6,922 nt of DNA from DASPJQ01 sp035299065. GTDB lineage: Bacteria > Bacteroidota > Bacteroidia > Flavobacteriales_D > UBA2798. Shown in pieces: positions 6,557 to 6,922 of the stretch (within the stretch, counting starts at the first letter, position 1; the number at the start of each line of letters is the position of its first letter). The stretch is taken from NCBI GenBank assembly GCA_035299065.1, contig DATGXI010000178.1, positions 1 to 6,922 on the forward strand. Reading direction: 5' to 3'. Under the pieces are notes generated by a model. The model was given only the letters and a program-made list of their open reading frames with translations. It was not told where the DNA came from and ran no database searches. A program made the position numbers and the translations under genes.

Positions 6557-6922
6557 ATGAGTCTTAAAATACTGGTATGCGTTAGTAAGGCGCCCGATAC
6601 TACAACCAAAATTGCCTTTGCCGATAACGATACAAAATTCAACGAAGCAAACGTTCAGTACATTATTAATCCCTACGATGAATGGTATGCACTTGTTCGT
6701 GCGCTTGAATTAACCGAAGCGCAAGGCGGAACCGTAACAACCATTACGGTGGGTGTTGCTGCCGATGAACAAATCATTCGCAAGGCATTTGCCATTGGCG
6801 CTACCGATGGTGTACGTGTTGATGCAGAGCCTACCGATGCATTTTTTGTAGCAAAACAAATTGCTGAATATGCGAAGGACAAAAATTTTGATTTGATACT
6901 TTGCGGCAAAGAGACAATTAAC
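6557..6922 (+). CDS. etfB: Electron transfer flavoprotein beta subunit, N-terminal part (runs off the right edge)
   Basis: The frame from ATG 6557 is open to the window edge, giving 122 residues, about half of the usual length near 250. EtfB pairs with EtfA to form the soluble FAD- and AMP-binding carrier that takes electrons from acyl-CoA dehydrogenases and hands them to the respiratory chain. The start MSLKILVCVSKAPDTTTKI, the INPYDEWYALVRALEL block (37-52) and FDLILCGKETIN (111-122) are hallmark segments of the family; the last is the nucleotide-binding region usually written CGKQAID or similar. The spacing of strands and helices fits the alpha/beta ETF domain. A strong promoter lies directly upstream, so it is transcribed separately from the membrane-protein gene. 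etfA is expected next, outside the window. In related genomes I recall etfB lying next to pdhB, which would fit this placement. Confidence 0.94.
   Translation, partial: MSLKILVCVSKAPDTTTKIAFADNDTKFNEANVQYIINPYDEWYALVRALELTEAQGGTVTTITVGVAADEQIIRKAFAIGATDGVRVDAEPTDAFFVAKQIAEYAKDKNFDLILCGKETIN

Noticed and set aside
6673..6909. 78-codon minus-strand frame inside etfB
   Set aside because: It is antisense to the conserved etfB coding region and serine/alanine-rich without motifs.

Overview
The window looks like chromosomal DNA of a low-GC member of the phylum Bacteroidota, probably from the Flavobacteriales or a neighbouring order. The support is threefold. The secreted protein at 1028-2197 ends in a type IX secretion (T9SS) type A sorting domain, a system essentially confined to this phylum. 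The promoter ahead of etfB (TTTG, 22 nt, TAAATTTG) fits the Bacteroidota sigma-A consensus. Most genes lack a clear Shine-Dalgarno sequence.

Layout. Five genes read leftwards. In transcription order they are pdhB (4795-3815, pyruvate dehydrogenase E1 beta), a small membrane-anchored DUF4760-like protein (3758-3243), a secreted RHS/YD-repeat-like protein (3249-2320, overlapping the previous gene by 7 nt), a glycine-rich T9SS adhesin-like protein (2197-1028), and a tandem paralogue of it (493 to beyond the left edge). Two genes read rightwards: a polytopic membrane protein resembling GT-C glycosyltransferases (GTG start at 4836 or 4848, to 6440), and etfB, the electron transfer flavoprotein beta subunit (6557 to beyond the right edge). 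Neither edge gene has its stop codon in the window.

How the genes relate. pdhB feeds pyruvate into acetyl-CoA, and etfB carries electrons from acyl-CoA dehydrogenases, so both belong to central energy metabolism. The membrane-protein gene lies between them, divergent from pdhB across only 40 bp. The DUF4760-like and RHS-like genes overlap and are probably translated together. No promoter of their own is visible, so they may depend on read-through from pdhB across a strongly palindromic 56-bp gap. The two glycine-rich proteins are separate transcription units: a good intrinsic terminator (951-978) ends the first, and a 457-bp non-coding stretch rich in small inverted repeats precedes the second.

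No tRNA, rRNA, CRISPR array, insertion sequence or integrase was seen. The points most worth a second look are the composite palindrome with 22-bp period next to the start codon at 3758, the tandem glycine-rich paralogues that keep a nine-glycine run with different codons, and the repeated and foldable motifs between 761 and 887.
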